This document shows, piece after piece, positions 63,412-64,000 of a stretch of DNA of 64,000 nt. The position numbers were made by a program, and so were the translations under genes. Each line of letters opens with the position of its first letter. Position 1 is the first letter of the stretch. The DNA is from Pseudomonadota bacterium (lineage in GTDB: Bacteria > Pseudomonadota > Gammaproteobacteria > Steroidobacterales > Steroidobacteraceae): NCBI GenBank assembly GCA_023391335.1, contig JAEWBG010000018.1, positions 1 through 64,000 of the forward strand. Direction: 5' to 3'. Below the pieces are notes generated by a model. That model was given only the letters and a program-made list of their open reading frames with translations, was not told where the DNA came from and made no database searches.

Positions 63412-64000
63412 GGGGCTGCGCGCTTCGCGCCGGAGCAACACGAAACACAAAGAGCACAAAAGCGCCACAGAGAACACAAAAAGTAAGATGCCTTGCCACA
63501 TGTGATGGCGTGATGAGGTGAAAGCGCATTGCGCGTGAAGGGGTGCATCTGCTTTAAGAGCAAGTCGACTTTGGTCGGCAAGCGAGCCTAAGGCAGACAA
63601 GCCACTGGCAGGCAAGCGCTTCGCGCAGGCCAGAACAAAGACCCAAGAGGGTAGCCGGTCGTCGCGCACGACTCACCGGCAAGCAAGCCTTCGGCAAGGT
63701 AGCCACTGGCAGGCAAGCGCTTCGCACAGGCCAGAACACACGCGCCGCTCACACCCGACACTCCACACGGGTCAATCATTGGCCGGACTAGCGGTGACGC
63801 GAATCCACATCTCGCACTTCACACGCATCGCGCTTTATCTTCATTAGCTCATCACTTTCTTTTTTGCGTTCTCTGCGGCTAACCATTCTTGCGTCGCTCG
63901 CGAAGCGCTCACGCGAGCAACGCTCGCTCTCACTTACTCACTTACTCCCTTGCTCATACTTACTTTTCTTCTTTGCGCCCCTTTGTGTTGCGTCCGACCC
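63412..64000. repeat. repeat island at the window end
   Basis: No gene is supported. CACAAAGAGCACAAA 9-mers lie at 63440-63485. Hairpin-array modules in reverse orientation occupy 63560-63735: two TGGCAGGCAAGCGCTTCGC copies about 110 bp apart and a TCGGC-containing arm. From 63860 the CTCACTTACTCACTT and CTTTGTGTTGCGTCCGACC modules of the 1.6-2.9 kb repeat reappear and run off the end. Confidence 0.8.

Overview
The window looks like a chromosomal segment of a GC-rich gammaproteobacterium. The best guess is the Xanthomonadales/Steroidobacterales neighbourhood. This rests on a CopL-CopA-CopB copper locus, RpfG-like and HDOD response regulators, a BepA-like M48 protease and a GlyGly-CTERM exoenzyme. 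No rRNA, tRNA, phage gene, transposase or CRISPR array was seen, so the placement is inference. Intergenic DNA is unusually rich in dispersed, tandem and palindromic repeats.

Layout. 1-6.7 kb: a probable integron attC site, an SDR oxidoreductase, a three-copy ~534-bp intergenic repeat, an amino-acid permease, and an AraC regulator divergent from a Rv2258c-like methyltransferase. 6.8-7.7 kb: a fluoride-riboswitch-controlled crcB-DUF190 pair. 7.8-30.5 kb: a heavy-metal efflux island with three complete RND systems. The first is a Czc-type operon (small periplasmic protein, czcC, czcB, czcA, ZIP-like transporter, dmeF). The second is a Cus-type Cu/Ag operon with a Cys-rich leader gene and a neighbouring MFS gene. 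The third is an RND tripartite set with an atypical adaptor.

30.6-41.6 kb: a Cys-cluster protein, a flippase-like membrane protein, a ZIP transporter, and a signalling block made of a lone receiver, two response regulators (one with a degenerate HD domain) and two paralogous PAS histidine kinases. 41.8-48 kb: a copper locus (copL, multicopper oxidase copA, outer-membrane copB, MerR regulator with a recognisable promoter/operator, Cu P1B-ATPase). 48-63.4 kb: mostly housekeeping or accessory genes: AraC regulator, DUF3224, chalcone-isomerase-like protein, hybrid kinase, DUF418 protein, S9 peptidase, LpxH-like phosphoesterase plus GT4 glycosyltransferase, secreted arabinofuranosidase-like enzyme, lipoprotein, M48 protease.

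How it fits together. The metal genes cover uptake, cytoplasm-to-periplasm export (DmeF, P-ATPase), periplasm-to-outside export (three RND systems), and periplasmic oxidation and sequestration (CopA, CopB, CopL, small His/Cys/Met-rich proteins). That fits an organism from a metal-loaded habitat.

The least explained structure is between the genes. Arrays of very short hairpins (stems 4-6 bp) are strung together in intergenic islands at about 1.7, 2.3, 2.7, 24.3, 33.8, 35.1, 49.5 and 63.6 kb. They are regularly accompanied by 7-9-bp tandem motifs (GTGACTAGT, CTCCGTGNN, CTTTGTGTC). Some stems stay constant while loops vary, which suggests structure-level conservation. This is my main candidate for something not yet described.
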